The notes below the pieces were generated by a model. The model made no database searches. It saw only the letters and a program-made list of their open reading frames with translations, and was not told where the DNA came from. Shown here piece by piece: positions 1 to 12,228 of a stretch of DNA of 64,000 nucleotides; position 1 is the first letter of the stretch, and every line of letters starts with the position of its first letter. Made by a program: the position numbers and the translations under genes. The DNA is from Sphagnum magellanicum (lineage: Eukaryota > Streptophyta > Sphagnopsida > Sphagnales > Sphagnaceae), in assembly GCA_021904315.1 (NCBI GenBank), contig CM038926.1, positions 4,140,390-4,204,389 of the forward strand, read 5' to 3'.

Positions 1-112
1 TGGATTTGTTAAAATCGACTTTTCCTAGAAAACCAAAGTGGTTTTTTGACCCCCTATCACTTTGGGGTACTTTTTGGTTTAAAAATCTAGTTTGAAAAAC
101 TTGGAATTCTAA
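1..112 (+). repeat. Dispersed repeat, second copy at 53,777-53,888
   Basis: The first 112 bases align closely, in the same orientation, with 53,777-53,888. Shared blocks include the stretch around CCTAGAAAACCAAAGTGG and the CACTTTGGGGTACTTTTT motif. The two copies diverge sharply about 112 bases in. No coding capacity is seen. It is probably part of an uncharacterised transposable element whose other end lies outside the window or has been lost. Confidence 0.7.
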
Positions 113-129
113 TAGTGACCCTATGTCAC

Positions 130-3100
130 TACATTTATGGTATTATAGGATAGTGCAATAAACATTAATTATTCCATGTTACTGGGAACACCATAGTGAC
201 TATTCAAGGGAATGGAACAATCATAACCATGATGTTGACTAAGCACCATGAATAGAGGTGAAACAACTCGAACTCATAATGTTATCACCGTGAGGAGGAA
301 GATATCATATTCATTACAAAACCATAATTGTTTTCCATAGGAACAATTAGTCTACGATATACATTTCAATATGTAAAAATTACAGAGTCTACCCACATAG
401 GCACTGAAGTCTATAATCGTATTATAGATAGGAGTAATATAAAGTTGATTTCAATAGAAGGAGATAATACCAATAGATATGAGCCAAAAGTTGTTTTAGA
501 ATATAAAATATATCCAAAAATATATTGTAAACACAAGCCAAGGAATGTTTAGATTAAGGAAACTCTAGCCAAGGTCAAGGTTCAAAAGTTACAGATAGTA
601 GGTTGGACATTCATATAAAAACAATAGTTAACAAAGGAATGCACATTTGAGTGGCTCAAAAATGGCAAAAATTATAGTCTTTATGAGTCCAAACAAGATT
701 CTTTAAAATTATTCAAATGGATATAGTTGTTGCTTTAAAAAATGTTATTATTTTAATCTTTGAATAATACATGTTCAATCACCTACAAACCTTCCCAAAT
801 CTATGTGAAAACTTATATTTAATGTAGTTGATGTTGTTTTTTAATTTGGAAGTCCTAAAATGAAAACTCATAAAGTCCATATGAATAATGACCCGTCTAA
901 AGTTTTCAAAAAATATGCTTTTGGGATACAAAAATTGCAACTCATATGGACTCATGAAAATATGGTCAAATTTGAACCATTCAAAAATCCCTAACTATTA
1001 AATGGTTCATGTTTTCAAATAAAATATTCATGATATGAGTTTATCATTTTGTATTTCATCATATATTGAATCCTAATAACAAATTTGAAATGTGAATTAA
1101 TATAAATTATTCCATTTTGTGATGTTCTTGTCAAATGATGTGTCCCTATTTTTTGACTTCAAAAGTCCATTACTACTAGCAAATGAGTTTTTTATTAATA
1201 AATAACCACACAATTCTATTCATAATGAAGTTATTAATTTAGATCCAAGTCCCAATTCATAAATCTATGGATACATTAATCACCATATGCATTTGAATAA
1301 AGGGTACCCATGAAAAAAAACTAAAATGTCACAAAAGTGAGCCACTTGATTGTGCGTCTACCCAAATCTGAATCTAGGGACTCAAGCAAAACCTCAAACG
1401 GTGAAGGTAAATTCAAAATTACAACCAAAGAAGGTGTGGGAATTGGAGGAATTGTTGAGGGAGTCTTTGACTAGACATATAAATATCTAAATGGCATTCC
1501 ACCAAAGTTGGTTTAGCACTAAATCAAATTGGATACAACCATACCACTAGCACATCAAGTTAGGTACATATTTAATCCAAATTATGCAACAATGCAGTCA
1601 AGTAGGATATTGATAAATTGCTAGCAACATGTTTCACACAACTTGTTGAAGAGGCTACCTAGTTGACACTAATTGTTGTAGTTCTAAAGAAAAATGGGAA
1701 GCTCATAATCTATGTAGATTTTAGAAAGTTGAATGCCATAACAAAGAAGGACCCTTTCCCATTACCATTTATAAATGAAGTACTAAACATAGTTGTAGGA
1801 TGTGAGGCATATTCATTTCTAGATGGATATTTTGGGTATCATTAGATTTTTATAAATCTAAAAGATAGATACAAGACAATGTTTGTCATGATTGCGGAGC
1901 GTTAATATGGAGAGCAATGTTGATTTAAAGTGAAGAATGGACTTTCGACATTTCAAAAAGCTATGACAAAAACATTCCCAAAATATTTTGACATTTTTAT
2001 GAAGATTTTTCTAGATTATTTTATAGCCTATAGTGACATGGAGATTCATTTGCAAAAGCTCAAATTATGCTTTCAAAAGTGTTTGGAATACAACATCAAT
2101 TTAAACCCAAAAAAAACGTTTTTATGATATTTTATGGAATAATTTTTGGATTTATTGTTCCAAAGGAAGATAAACAACCTGATCCAAATGAAATTCAGGC
2201 AATGGTGAACATGCATGTACCAAAAAATTACAATATATTCAAGTGTTCAACATTATAGCACAATTTTACAAATGTTTTATTAAGAACTTTGCAAGGTTTA
2301 TGGCTCCAATTTTAAGTCCACAAGGCAAATAAAAAGTTTTTTTTTGACGGAAGATTGTCATAAAGCTTAGGAACTTAATTATAGAATATAAATATATTGA
2401 AGCACCAATTTTAATTTAATACCATTGAAGTGGGACATGGAATTCCATGTTCACATAGATGCACCATTATTGGTTGTGGAGATTTATTGGTGCAAAATAT
2501 CACAGGGAAGTAGTGTATGCTTCCAAACTATTGAATAATGCATAACATAATTTTAGTACCATAGAAATAGAAGCCTTAGCTATGGTTTTTGCATTGCATA
2601 AGTTTAGGCATTATTTGTTGGGAAAGAAGTTTGTGTTTTATCTTGATCATATGGCCTTATATACTTGGTAAACAAACCACAAGTTTTAGGGAGAATAACT
2701 AGGTGGTTACTATTGTTTTTGGAATATGATTTCATAATATTATACAAGTTAGGCAAGACTCATGTAATTGCATAGGCTTTGAATAGATTGTTTGATGTCA
2801 CAAAACCTCCAAGGGTTCCAAAACATACCACAAATGCTAGTTTACTTTTCACATAACTAGAATGGTTGAATGATGTTAGAACATCAATTTTTACAAACTA
2901 AACAAATGGAAGAATCTTTGTCAATAGGGCAAAATCAACAATTGGCCAAGAAGGTTGAACCCTTTACAATTAATGAAGAATGATGTTTTGTACAAAATGA
3001 GAAAGGACAACATATTGAAAAGGTGTTTGTCAATTACAAAAGCCTAGAAGGTGATGAAGGAGTTGCATGAAGGAATAGTAGGAGGCTACTTTACAACCGA

Positions 3101-3870
3101 GATCACACAAAAGAAAATTTCAGATGCAAGGTACTAATGGCCCATAATGTATAGATATGTTAGTAATTTTTGCAAATTGTGTGATGCATGTCAATGCATT
3201 GGAAGGTTGGCTACATAGAGTTTGGCCAAACTAGTAACAACTTTTCTAAAGGAACCATTCATGAAATGGGGCCTAGATTTTGTGGGACCCAAACTAGCAT
3301 GAAGGCATATGTGAAACAAATACAAATTGGTGGCCATAAAATATGCAACCAAATGGGTGGAGGCCAAAGCATTAAGGATAAACATTGCAACAATAATAGC
3401 AAAATTTATATATGAATGCATTTTTATCATGTTTGGATGTCCATTAATTATAGTCACAAATCAAGAGGTGCATTTTATAAATGATGTTATAAATCATTTG
3501 ACAAATCATTTTTTACTAAAACATGTCAATTCCACTACTTATTACTCATAAGGGAATGGTCAAGTAAAGTCCATTAATAAGGTATTGGGAACATTATTGA
3601 TTAAGTTAGTGAGAATAAAACAAATTGGGATGAATATTTACCACCTAGTCTTGTTTTTTTATATAACAACATACAAGGTAGCCACAAGGTATACACCATA
3701 CCAACTTGTTTATGGGTTAGATCCTTTGATGCCTACAAAATACATTATGCCAACAATTAACAATATCCACATAGAAGTAAATTCAATGAGGGTTTTAACA
3801 AGTAGGCTATCAAAGCTATAAAAACTATAGGAGGAAAAATTACAATTTGAGGTGAAATTAGGAACTCAAC
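130..3870 (+). pseudogene. Ty3/gypsy protease-RT-RNaseH-integrase relic
   Basis: This is a decayed retrotransposon polyprotein broken by many stops and frameshifts. Around 181-290 a frame reads like the protease-region peptide found in the element at 19.2-19.5 kb (shared QGNGTI). Reverse transcriptase follows at 1,640-2,260, with KKNGKLIIYVDFRKLNAI and FPLPFINEVL, and an active-site box reading FLDYF where FLDDF is expected. RNase H remnants lie at 2,430-2,700 (AMVFALHKFRHYLLGKKF-like, in broken frames). Integrase spans 3,050-3,820. It keeps a [17 protein letters not shown]-like core in which the usual Asp is Asn, and ends in YTPYQLVYGLDPLMPTKY. No LTR flanks it here and gag is absent, so it is 5'-truncated. 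It belongs to the same lineage as the element at 15.9-21.9 kb. The catalytic changes show it is inactive. Confidence 0.85.
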
Positions 3871-4809
3871 ATTGGAATAAAGCTTTACAAAGTCCAACAT
3901 TGTCAGAATCAATGCGATGCTCCATCTTTTCATTGGTCGTCACGTCGATGTTAGTTTGAATGTGTTGGTTTTTTTGTTGATTTCGACACATAAGTTGACA
4001 TTGATACAATAACAAAATTTGCACCCATTTTTATTACTATTATTTAACCTATATTCAATGACCACATATTTAATAATATCTTAACTAAAACCCATCGAGA
4101 TCTTGCCACATGGAAAATATTGATCAACCTTTTGGCCAGGTTGCAACCCAAATTGGAAACCTTTGATCACATCTTTGTTAGGTCACCCCCCTATCCAACC
4201 TATGACCAAATATGGAAAAGTTTGATCATAAGTTGGATAGGTCACCTCTCCAACTTGGGACCCAACCTATCTATTATTGGTCGCATGATACAAGATGGCA
4301 TTGTGTAGCTAGTGACCAAAAGTAGATTTTGTCACAATTTTTCCATTTTTGGTTGTATTTAATCACAAGCCCTAAACCTAACTACGCCTTTTTTTTAATC
4401 AACAAGGAAATTGGAATTCAACACGTGTGTCGACTGTCCTTGAAGAAAGAAGAAGGAAGAGAATATGAAACTATCTTTATAAAAGGTGTCATTGTAACTT
4501 GTTGATCTCACTTTTTCCTTCAACATGTGATGACTATGCTTGTGTGAGCAATTGTTGCCTTACACTTGGAAGAAAGTGGTGGATTCTTTGGGCTTAGTGA
4601 AGTTTGGATTTTTTAATTGTTTGACAAATGCTACCAGATTTCATCAGTTTGGTCTCATTGATATTCACCGTAACACTCTTATTAAGCATTTTAATTTACA
4701 TTTTAAGTATTTAAAATCAACTTTAGGTCATAAACCTCTCCATTAGGCCTTCAAAGTTAATAGTAAGGATTATTGTAATAAGAAAGATATAACAGATAAA
4801 CATTTAGGG
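3871..4809. other. Unassigned AT-rich spacer
   Basis: No supported gene lies here. The stretch has short degenerate repeats of a GACCAAAT / GGTCACC type around 4,130-4,330, loosely like the minisatellite at 27-41 kb. The short open frame at 4,540-4,746 has no recognisable domain and I do not call it a gene. Confidence 0.4.
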
Positions 4810-6235
4810 ATAGGATGGCAGATTCGGAGGATGAAGGAACCAACCTAATCACTAATGGGCTAAGTGTCCTCTAAGGAAGCGAGTGAAAGCCAATCGACAC
4901 AACCCAAATAGGGAAAATTTGAAGATCCTAGTCAGTTGGCACACAATGGATGGCAGAGTATATTTGACCTTTGAATGCATTATGTGGCAAGCCACTATGT
5001 TGATTGGTGTCACATCGACAAATTTTGGCTAGTGCAAAGGCATGACATTCATGTCAAAAACAATGCAGCCCATTTTAATAGCTATAAGGACCATTGTATG
5101 AAATCACATTTAGTGGATGTCAATTTGGCTATTTAAGGCACACAAGAGTTCAAATGCAATGTGGTGCCATTGTCCATGGCCCAAATGGGGTATGCCAAGG
5201 TGGCTCTGGGTGTTGAGATGGATTGGTCCAACATCCCAACAAGCTCCCGATCACAACAAAAATCAAATATGCATCACCTAATTTTGTGGTAAATTGAAAC
5301 TTGGCCCACCCCCCTTAGCGGTCCATTTGGAACTTTTGGATTTGAATGATCCCTAGTGGTGCCACTCCCATTAGTGTATATTTTGATGCCCATGATGATG
5401 ATATAGATATTGATTGTGATTTTCCAAGCATGTTTGAAAATGTTCAAACAAACCAAGTTGTGGACCCAAGTAGCCTCCATGATGCCATTACAAATGTCAT
5501 TGAAAGGTGGGGGTTTGGACTAAAGGTAGAATATCAAACATAAACACATGTTGCACAATTAATGGCCTAGGCCAAATTTGCAGAAGAGTAGGTCATGGAG
5601 TTGAAGGAATAATTGCAAACTATGGAATCATAGGCCAAGAAGGCTAAATGTGAAGTTGTTGAATTGTGAGAACAATTGGAGCAATTGAATGTGAGAGTTA
5701 AAAAGCTTGGAGCATGGAAATGAACTCATAGGTCAACAAGAGGCATTGTCATCCCATTCCTTGAAGATGGAATAACTCTAATAAAAGCTACTAGAAACCA
5801 AGCGAGAATTAAAACAACAATGTGCAATGCAAAAAGGCATGGAGATCCAATATCACAATTGGAAAGTCACTTACATTTTGGCTAGATTTAGGGAGTTCCA
5901 ATTCAAGAAACTTCTACTAGTTAGTGTGAATTTTCAAGAAGATGGGGCTTTTCGAGCACAAGGCCTAACACCTTGGCCAAAGGCTAGTGAATTATTTCTT
6001 GAAGACCTACCTAAATAGGCAATGGGAACAATAGCATAGATTGGCCCAACCATTCGCAATTAGAGTGGAAATATAAGTCACCCCAACCCACACACGACCC
6101 AAGTGAGCTTTTTTCGCCAAAACCTCAAGCCTTTATATATGATGGCACCACCAATCCAACTTGTTTCAACCCATATGGGCTAGAGGGGGGTGGGTTTTGG
6201 GAACATGTCCCCACATGTACCATCTTCAATGTATC
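4810..6235 (+). pseudogene. Decayed ORF of unknown family, left part
   Basis: Across about 1.4 kb, plus-strand frames read as protein-like sequence interrupted by single stops. Examples are FWLVQRHDIHVKNNAAHF and HCMKSHLVDVNLAI around 5,020-5,140, an acidic stretch (DAHDDDIDIDCDFPSMFENV) near 5,385, and a Glu/Lys/Leu-rich segment that looks like a coiled coil at 5,580-5,830. A final piece reads FIYDGTTNPTCFNPYG near 6,135. The region stops at the target duplication of the LTR retrotransposon starting at 6,241. Similar protein-like frames resume at 23,075, so the retrotransposon probably split one older unit. I do not recognise the family. A gag-like or accessory retroelement ORF is possible. 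Confidence 0.45.
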
Positions 6236-6240
6236 ATTCC

Positions 6241-6668
6241 TCATAAATACAAAATCACTAATCCTATAGTTTGGTAAAAAATCTAGATTAAAATGCAATA
6301 AAACTAATACTAACAAAGTTTGTTTATTCATATCTACTTAAAACTAGTTTCAAAATAAAAATCTAGCAATGAAAGTATGATAAAAACACCAAAACAATAA
6401 ACTTTGACTATGGAAACAAAGCTTTTCCATAAATCAAAGTATATTTCTCTCATACTCCATTAAAGTTCCATGTTCTACAATGATACAATGAGTTTTCATC
6501 TCTTCTTCTTCTTCCAAGATATATCCTCCACAAAAAACAATCCTATGTTCTATTCAAATTCAAATGGTGATAAAAACTATGTAATCTAGCTAGTAATTCC
6601 TAAAACAATAACTACGTAAATAGAAATATACTAACTAATAATTATCGCAAGTAACTATTCCCTTAACA
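6241..6668 (-). repeat. 3' LTR of the 6.2-23.1 kb element
   Basis: It aligns over its full length with 22,642-23,069. Both contain AATAAAACTAATACTAACAAAGT, split here as AATAAAACTAATACTAAC and following bases, and the shared motif AACTTTGACTATGGAAAC. Both end in a TTAACA terminus next to their boundaries. The outer end reads TC rather than TG, consistent with decay. The copies differ by scattered substitutions, so the insertion is not recent. Confidence 0.88.
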
Positions 6669-6826
6669 TTATCCCACCCGTATTCTAAATTATGTCCCGG
6701 AATTCTAGATTAAAAATGTGTTAAAAAAGCTAAATGTTTTGTTGTTTTTGATCATTTGATCCAAAAATTTAATCTATTTGTATAACAATCTACTTTGTCT
6801 ATTATATGGTTTGCTTTGCTTATACT

Positions 6827-8400
6827 TTAGATTGAAGCAATATCTAATTTTCTGTTATATATAGAGTCTATTGTTGCTCTTTCGATGCCTCTGTTGACAA
6901 TTATATAGTTGTTTGTTGATAAGTTGCTATGTGTTCTTATGACTACAACTATATTGTCATCTGTATCCCCTTTGTTTTTTTCCTCATTTGAAGTCTTTGG
7001 TTTTAGAGACAAAACTAAAGGTTTATATTCAAATAATGGCATAGTTTTTTCCATGTAAAGTCTATACATCCTTTCATTCCTCTCATACTTTCTGTAGACC
7101 TTCCCAATATCCTTTTGAACAAAGTGCTGAATTACATCCCACCATAAGTCTACATCTTTTTTTTCCATTGATAGTGCCTTGAACTTTACTTGAAGCAAAA
7201 TACTATGTTTCTTGAATTCACTATTTTCTCCAAAGACAATATCATAATTGAAGGGTTCTTTTTTTTTAATCTCCTATAGGAGTTTGCTTAACTTTTCATT
7301 AAAGGCCATTTACTTTTGCAAATTTATGTCCATCTATGCATACCTTTGGTTAGCTTGCTTTTGCATCTCATTTTAAATTTCATTGGCATTGTCCACTTTG
7401 AGCCCCTCCACCTCCTTCTATTGCTTTAAAAGAGTTTCCTCCATGTTCTTGTAGTCTTTCTAAAGTTTGTTATGCTCTATACTCAAAGTATCCTTCTCTA
7501 CTTTAAAACCTTAATAATTGGCATCTGTCTCCTTTAAAGTTGCTTGTAAGGAATCCCTTCCTATTTTGATGCTCTCCAAATTCTTGCTCTATTTCTCCAT
7601 GTTATTGATCTTATGTATGGGTGCTTGAAGTTCTACCAATACCTAACTATTTTCACTTTTCCTATCCTATAATTTTGCTTTGAGCTTTTGCTCCTTTTCC
7701 AAAGCTCCATGTAGATTTTGAACACATTTATCCCTCTCCTAATTTATAATCTACTTGTTTTTTATCTGCAAATGAAAAAGTTTAAGCAAAATATTTGTCA
7801 TTTGTACATTGTATTCTATTGCCTTTTGAAACATAGTAGTAGCTCTTCTATGTTTATCCAATTTAGCTTCCATCCTTTGCACAAACCATAGTGTGTGAAA
7901 CCTAGGAATCTAACCCTTGGAACTTATACTTGATGAACTTAGACTCTTGTGTGCATCCCATACTTCTCCAAATACATTCATGCATGTTGTAGAACCTAGT
8001 CTTGAAAACATCATACCTTCATTCTTCTGTGGTGATGGAATAGATTATTGTACTTTTGGTGGATCTTGGTCAAAATCTTGCATCTGCTCCTTTGTTAATT
8101 GTTGAGGTTGAGACTATAACTCCTTGTGCCATCTCTAATGCACTTGCCCATTTGACCTCTACTCCTACTTAGGAGAAATGGGTAGTTTCAGATCAAATTT
8201 AGGAGATATGGATTTTTCCTTTCGTCTATAATTTTGTTGCTATTGTTTCCTTAACAATTATGTTGTTAGTTGAAGATCAAAATTGCTTTTCATTGTAATA
8301 TCTTTTTATTTTCTCTACCTCTTCTATAGAGTCTCTCTCTCCTCATCATCATCAAACTAAAACATCAAAATTGCTCTTTTGGTTGTCCTAGTCTTTGGTT
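6827..8400 (-). pseudogene. Decayed coiled-coil accessory ORF of the gypsy element
   Basis: Minus-strand frames over about 1.5 kb read as a Lys/Glu/Leu/Asn-rich protein with regular hydrophobic spacing, typical of a long coiled coil. Scattered stops, many at Gln or Trp-like positions, interrupt it. The longest open piece is 6,827-7,198 (123 codons), containing SMEKKDVDLWWDVIQHFVQK and RKYERNERMYRLYMEK. It lies between the integrase relic and the 3' LTR of the same element and shares its strand, so it is probably an accessory ORF downstream of pol. No enzymatic motif is visible. Function is unknown, and an unrelated nested element cannot be excluded. Confidence 0.5.
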
Positions 8401-8689
8401 ATTTTTCCTTTTTAAGAAAGATGTGTGTAGGGTTCTATGAAGTGACTTTCCGTCCCTCTACTCCCGGTTCTACAAGGTGATTATGCTTCAAAGCACAAAT
8501 GCTACTAATGAAGGAAAAATACAAGTGTAATTTTAGATGTTAGATTACGTTTGTAGTTGAAATTAAGTAGCCCACCTTCTATGCATCATTTATGATTAGA
8601 ACTAATGGATACATATTTTCAAGTTCACACATTACACATCCTAGGACTTCATGTCAAATTATCGTTCAATTAAACCAATGTTCAAGGAC

Positions 8690-9065
8690 TCAACACCATG
8701 TCCAACATAGCTGCAGACCACTAGTCACTTGAAATCTTGTTCTTCACACATATGTCATTCAAATTCGGCTTGCCATAGCTTTTTGGAAAGCTAACAATAA
8801 GGCGCATCTTGCCACCAAATCCTAGGCTTTGCAGCAAAACCAGCAAAAAGTTATGCTACAAAACCCGAGAGGGTTTTACAAAGGTGATAATTCAACCTTG
8901 CTACAGACCATCAGCCACTTAAAATGTTGTTTCTCACACATATGTCATTCAAATCCAGCTTGCTTTAGCTCTTTGGAAAGCTAACTACAAGACGCAGCTT
9001 GCTACCAAATCTCAAGATCTGCAACTAAACTAGAGAGAAGTTATGCTATGAAACCCGAGAGGGTT
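8690..9065. repeat. Tandem duplication, unit about 185-190 bp
   Basis: Two adjacent diverged copies (about 8,695-8,880 and 8,888-9,065) share blocks such as CACACATATGTCATTCAAAT, GGAAAGCTAAC and the ending AAACCCGAGAGGGTTT. Phrases like GGAAAGCT and AGTTATG also occur in the LTR family at 23.8-29 and 48.4-49.4 kb. This unit may therefore be the upstream part of another, unrelated LTR that includes the TATA box at about 9,562. Confidence 0.75.
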
Positions 9066-9317
9066 TGTGAGGTTTCTCTAAAGTTCTTACCTTCTAACAC
9101 TATCACTTCCCACCCCCATTCCTTCAAAACTATTACAAGATTTTAATTCTACTTTCCTTCCTTCTACTAAGACTAATCATTATTTGCCTCTTCAAGACGT
9201 TTGTGGAAACAAGTATTCAAGATTGCATGAAAATTATTTCCGAGGCAAAAGAGAGCTCCCAATGATCCAAGTTCGCCTTTAAAAGAGAAGGAGAGGGGAT
9301 GTGAAGGTGGATCCAAA

Positions 9318-9421
9318 GCTTGGTGGCCAATGGAAGGTTTCATGCTTGGTGGCCAATGGAATGTTCCAAGCTTGGTGGCCATTGGAATGTTCCAAGCTTG
9401 GTGGCCATTGGAAGGTGAAGG
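9318..9421. repeat. 26-bp tandem repeat, four copies
   Basis: GCTTGGTGGCCA recurs at 9,318, 9,344, 9,370 and 9,396, exactly 26 bases apart. The second half of the unit varies (TGGAAGGTTTCAT or TTGGAATGTTCCAA). The array lies about 240 bp upstream of the orphan ORF at 9,662 and about 140 bp upstream of its TATA-like box. It could be an enhancer-like or merely a slippage repeat. Confidence 0.85.
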
Positions 9422-9557
9422 AAAAACACCTTTTCACCTCTTCCATTTTCCCCCAACAACCTTTACTTACGCCCTCCATTTTTTTCCCCTTGACCTCACG
9501 GTTTTACTTTACCATGGTCCTAAGTCGTTACTCACGCCTTTCTTTGTTTTTTTTCGA

Positions 9558-9566
9558 TCTATAAAT
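9558..9566 (+). promoter_or_regulatory. TATA-like box upstream of the orphan ORF
   Basis: TCTATAAAT lies about 100 bases before the ATG at 9,662, a normal spacing for a plant TATA box and short 5' leader. The same stretch could instead be the promoter of an LTR. No experimental start site is implied. Confidence 0.45.
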
Positions 9567-9661
9567 TATGATTGCGCACCTCAACGTAACAAGTCCTTCA
9601 CACCTTCATTGTCAACTTGATTTTGATTGAAGATCTGACCTTTTTTCCTTTCCTTGAAATT

Positions 9662-10084
9662 ATGGTGTCGCGCAGGGTCACAACTTACGGGCCGCAAGTC
9701 GCACAAGCGAATGAAGAACCGCCTCCGAAGTCGTCTCCAGATCTTACCTTAACACAACATCCTCGTGATGAAGAATCCAAACCTCGAGAGGTGCATGCTC
9801 GTCTTGAAGTCGAACCTCTTCGAGCCTGGTACTATCGTATTTCTCCGAACTCTCGCACCTTGGTGATCTTGCTGCAAGTCGACCTCGCTTCTGGTGACGA
9901 ACCCGAGACCGTTTGTGAAGGTTATTACGAAACTAAAGATACTTCTATCTTCACATGGTCTTCAATTCCTGGCGTCGGTCACTATCGTTGGTTGCGTGAT
10001 CCGATTCGTCGATTGCCTCCCAATAGCAAGGCGGACTACCTAGTTCACACCATCCGGCACATCCTAGATTTCCTGCAGTTGTGA
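9662..10084 (+). CDS. Orphan 140-aa ORF, function unknown
   Basis: An uninterrupted 140-codon frame starts at an ATG in good context (A at -3, G at +4). Upstream in-frame codons lack another ATG. Base composition and codon use (many GTC, CTC, CGA, CCG codons) are clearly richer in GC than the AT-rich relics on both sides. The N-terminal third is Pro/Glu-rich and looks disordered. The C-terminal part looks folded, with LRAWYYRISPNSRTLVILLQ, CEGYYETKD, YRWLRDPIRRLPP and a final LVHTIRHILDFLQL. A TATA-like box lies about 100 bp upstream, and TTATAAATAAATG (a possible poly(A) signal) follows at about 10,152. I do not recognise the family. It lies inside an inactive gypsy element, so it may be a captured or retroposed gene, or an ORF inside an unrelated LTR. 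Expression is unproven. Confidence 0.5.
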   Translation: MVSRRVTTYGPQVAQANEEPPPKSSPDLTLTQHPRDEESKPREVHARLEVEPLRAWYYRISPNSRTLVILLQVDLASGDEPETVCEGYYETKDTSIFTWSSIPGVGHYRWLRDPIRRLPPNSKADYLVHTIRHILDFLQL

Positions 10085-10868
10085 ACTATCACTAAGGCAT
10101 AACTCATGATTTTACATGTACTTGTAGCTCCTTGCTGAGCTTATCCCTATTATAAATAAATGTTTCAATTATCATCAGACTCCTATTGCCATTGGCACAC
10201 TATCATACTATCTATTTAATCATTGAATTGCCTCGAATTAACCTTATGTTCAACGGCTTGAAAATCATTCTATCTCTATTAAATCTTTCATTAACATCCC
10301 TCCAACTGCTTTAAGAAATTCTAACATCCTTGCTACTCCCTAAATACCATAACAAGACTAATGTTGTGTTGAACACCGTAAATTTTGGTGTCTACTTCTA
10401 TCCCCAACCCTCTAGAGATTTCTCACCCCTAATTACACAACAGAGTCTCTAAAACTATGGTTATTAGCCTTTGTTGAAGAAAAGAACTAATCCAACTCGT
10501 TATTCACTAATAACGCATTTTAGAAAAGAAAATAACCCCCCTTCGCAGCACGCACATTCATCATTCCCTATGAAAAAACCTTTAATAACCTTACCCCACT
10601 CAAATAACCCTAATGTAACTCTTAAAAATTAAGATTACTGCACATGGTTGTGTCGGTATGGCTCATAGGTTCAAAAGCCTTTTGTTCTTAATGAACCTCT
10701 CCCTCATATTGTCTCTTCTTTTTTTGTCCTCCTAAGGCTGTTATGCCTATTTATTCTTCTCATGTGATTCTACTCCTTCTAATGGAAACCACTTCTCAAA
10801 CAAAACTTCTATGATTATGGCAATATAAAACACATCCTTTTTTGGTTTTATTTTGGCTATTTCCTCAA
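10085..10868. other. Spacer with a possible poly(A) signal
   Basis: An AATAAA-containing motif lies near 10,155, downstream of the orphan ORF. Beyond it I see only AT-rich sequence with no supported gene. Confidence 0.4.
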
Positions 10869-11400
10869 TCATATTTTTCTAACATTTGTCCCATCAATTA
10901 ATTCCTTGGCCAATTGAAAATACATGATTGACTCTCCATGATTTGCTCTAAAGATCATCATAGCAAACTCATCGCTAAAATACTTCACCTTATCCTTCTG
11001 GTAAATAATTGGCAGAATGGCAACAATTCTATTAGCATACTCTAACCTCATCTTTTTTACAACCCACCCTTCATTGGTGTTATTAGTGTTAGGGACTCTA
11101 TTTGCTATTTTTGCCAATGCTACTTTGGCATCAAACATTTTTGCATGGTCTACTTTTGTTTATTTTGTATGGTAGATTTTTAAAACTTCTACCAAGACAT
11201 GTTTATCTATTGTTCTCTGCTCATCCCCCAACATTACGTTGATTTTGTTATGTTTAGGATCGAACTTCCAATTGTTCAGAAATTCAACCAGAATATTGTG
11301 ATGAAGTGTCTTCCATTCAATCTCAAACATACTTACTAATCTAGCTTTGTTTGCCTAGGCTCTCTCTTCCTCTCTAAAGCTTGTCCAAATCAAAATGTTT
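10869..11400 (-). pseudogene. Second decayed accessory ORF of the gypsy element
   Basis: The minus strand has an open frame of 89 codons (10,869-11,138) with MFDAKVALAKIANRVPN, KMRLEYANRIVAILPIIYQK and FAMMIFRANHGES. Further protein-like sequence lies upstream of one stop, as far as about 11,340, including FLNNWKFDPKHNKINVMLGD. It shares strand and element with the gag-pol relic. It may once have been joined to the coiled-coil ORF at 6.8-8.4 kb before the 8.5-10.3 kb material was inserted. No domain is recognised. Confidence 0.45.
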
Positions 11401-12228
11401 TTCAAATTGTTATTTGTAACCTTGTTTTGTTGGAGTACAAACATACCTTATCTCATCATCTTGATGAGTACACACTTTCTTCCCACACAAATTTGCAGCC
11501 ATTGCTTGTTGATTTGTTTTCTTTGTGCATTTCTTATTGGGAATATGAACTCTCTCTAGAATATGCTTTCAAGTGTACCCCTCTTGATGTAATGGTGATT
11601 GTTATTTTTTTGCAAATCAGCCTTATGTTAGTCTTCTTCAAAATTTAAAATAGAAATAGGATTGATTTGCTCACTAAAACTGCCTATCTTCTGGGCTTCT
11701 TGAAGCTATGTCTTCTTAATGTTTCCTTACAATCTTTCTGTTTTTTTCTAATTACTTCAAAAGCTCTTTCAAATTTGGATATCGGAGAGGAATTCTAAAA
11801 AAAAGAGGAAATTAGAGAAGGAAAAGGTGGACCTCTTTTTGGAAACCTAGACTACAAATGCAAAATGTTTACAAATTTTTGTTGCGCTTTCAATCTCTCC
11901 TACTCCTCTTTCAACTTCTATAACTTTGTTATATATTATCTTTATAATTTATCCACAAGACTTTTTTCAACACGCATTTTGGAGACAAAAAAAATTGAAA
12001 CCTGCTTATACAAATTGAAAACAAATAGTCACTATGGTGATTTCCACCTTCTGAAACATTATCACCTCTTTTCATGAAGTGACATTTCATTTTTCATTTT
12101 CGGGCCAAGGTTTTAATGATTTGTATTTTTTTTCAAATTGTTTGACATTTGTTGCCTCTTTGTTAAATTCATACCGACACCAACATGGGCTATAATTAAT
12201 ACCTACTAAGAAAATACTTTTGTGGACG
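11401..12228. other. AT-rich interior of the gypsy element
   Basis: The stretch holds short frames only. Those at 11,427-11,648 and 11,865-12,077 on + are low-complexity and are not supported as genes. It ends at the ACG target duplication of the CACTA-like insertion. Confidence 0.4.

Noticed and set aside
3191-3457. Minus-strand 88-codon ORF
   Set aside because: Antisense to the integrase relic of the plus-strand gypsy fragment.
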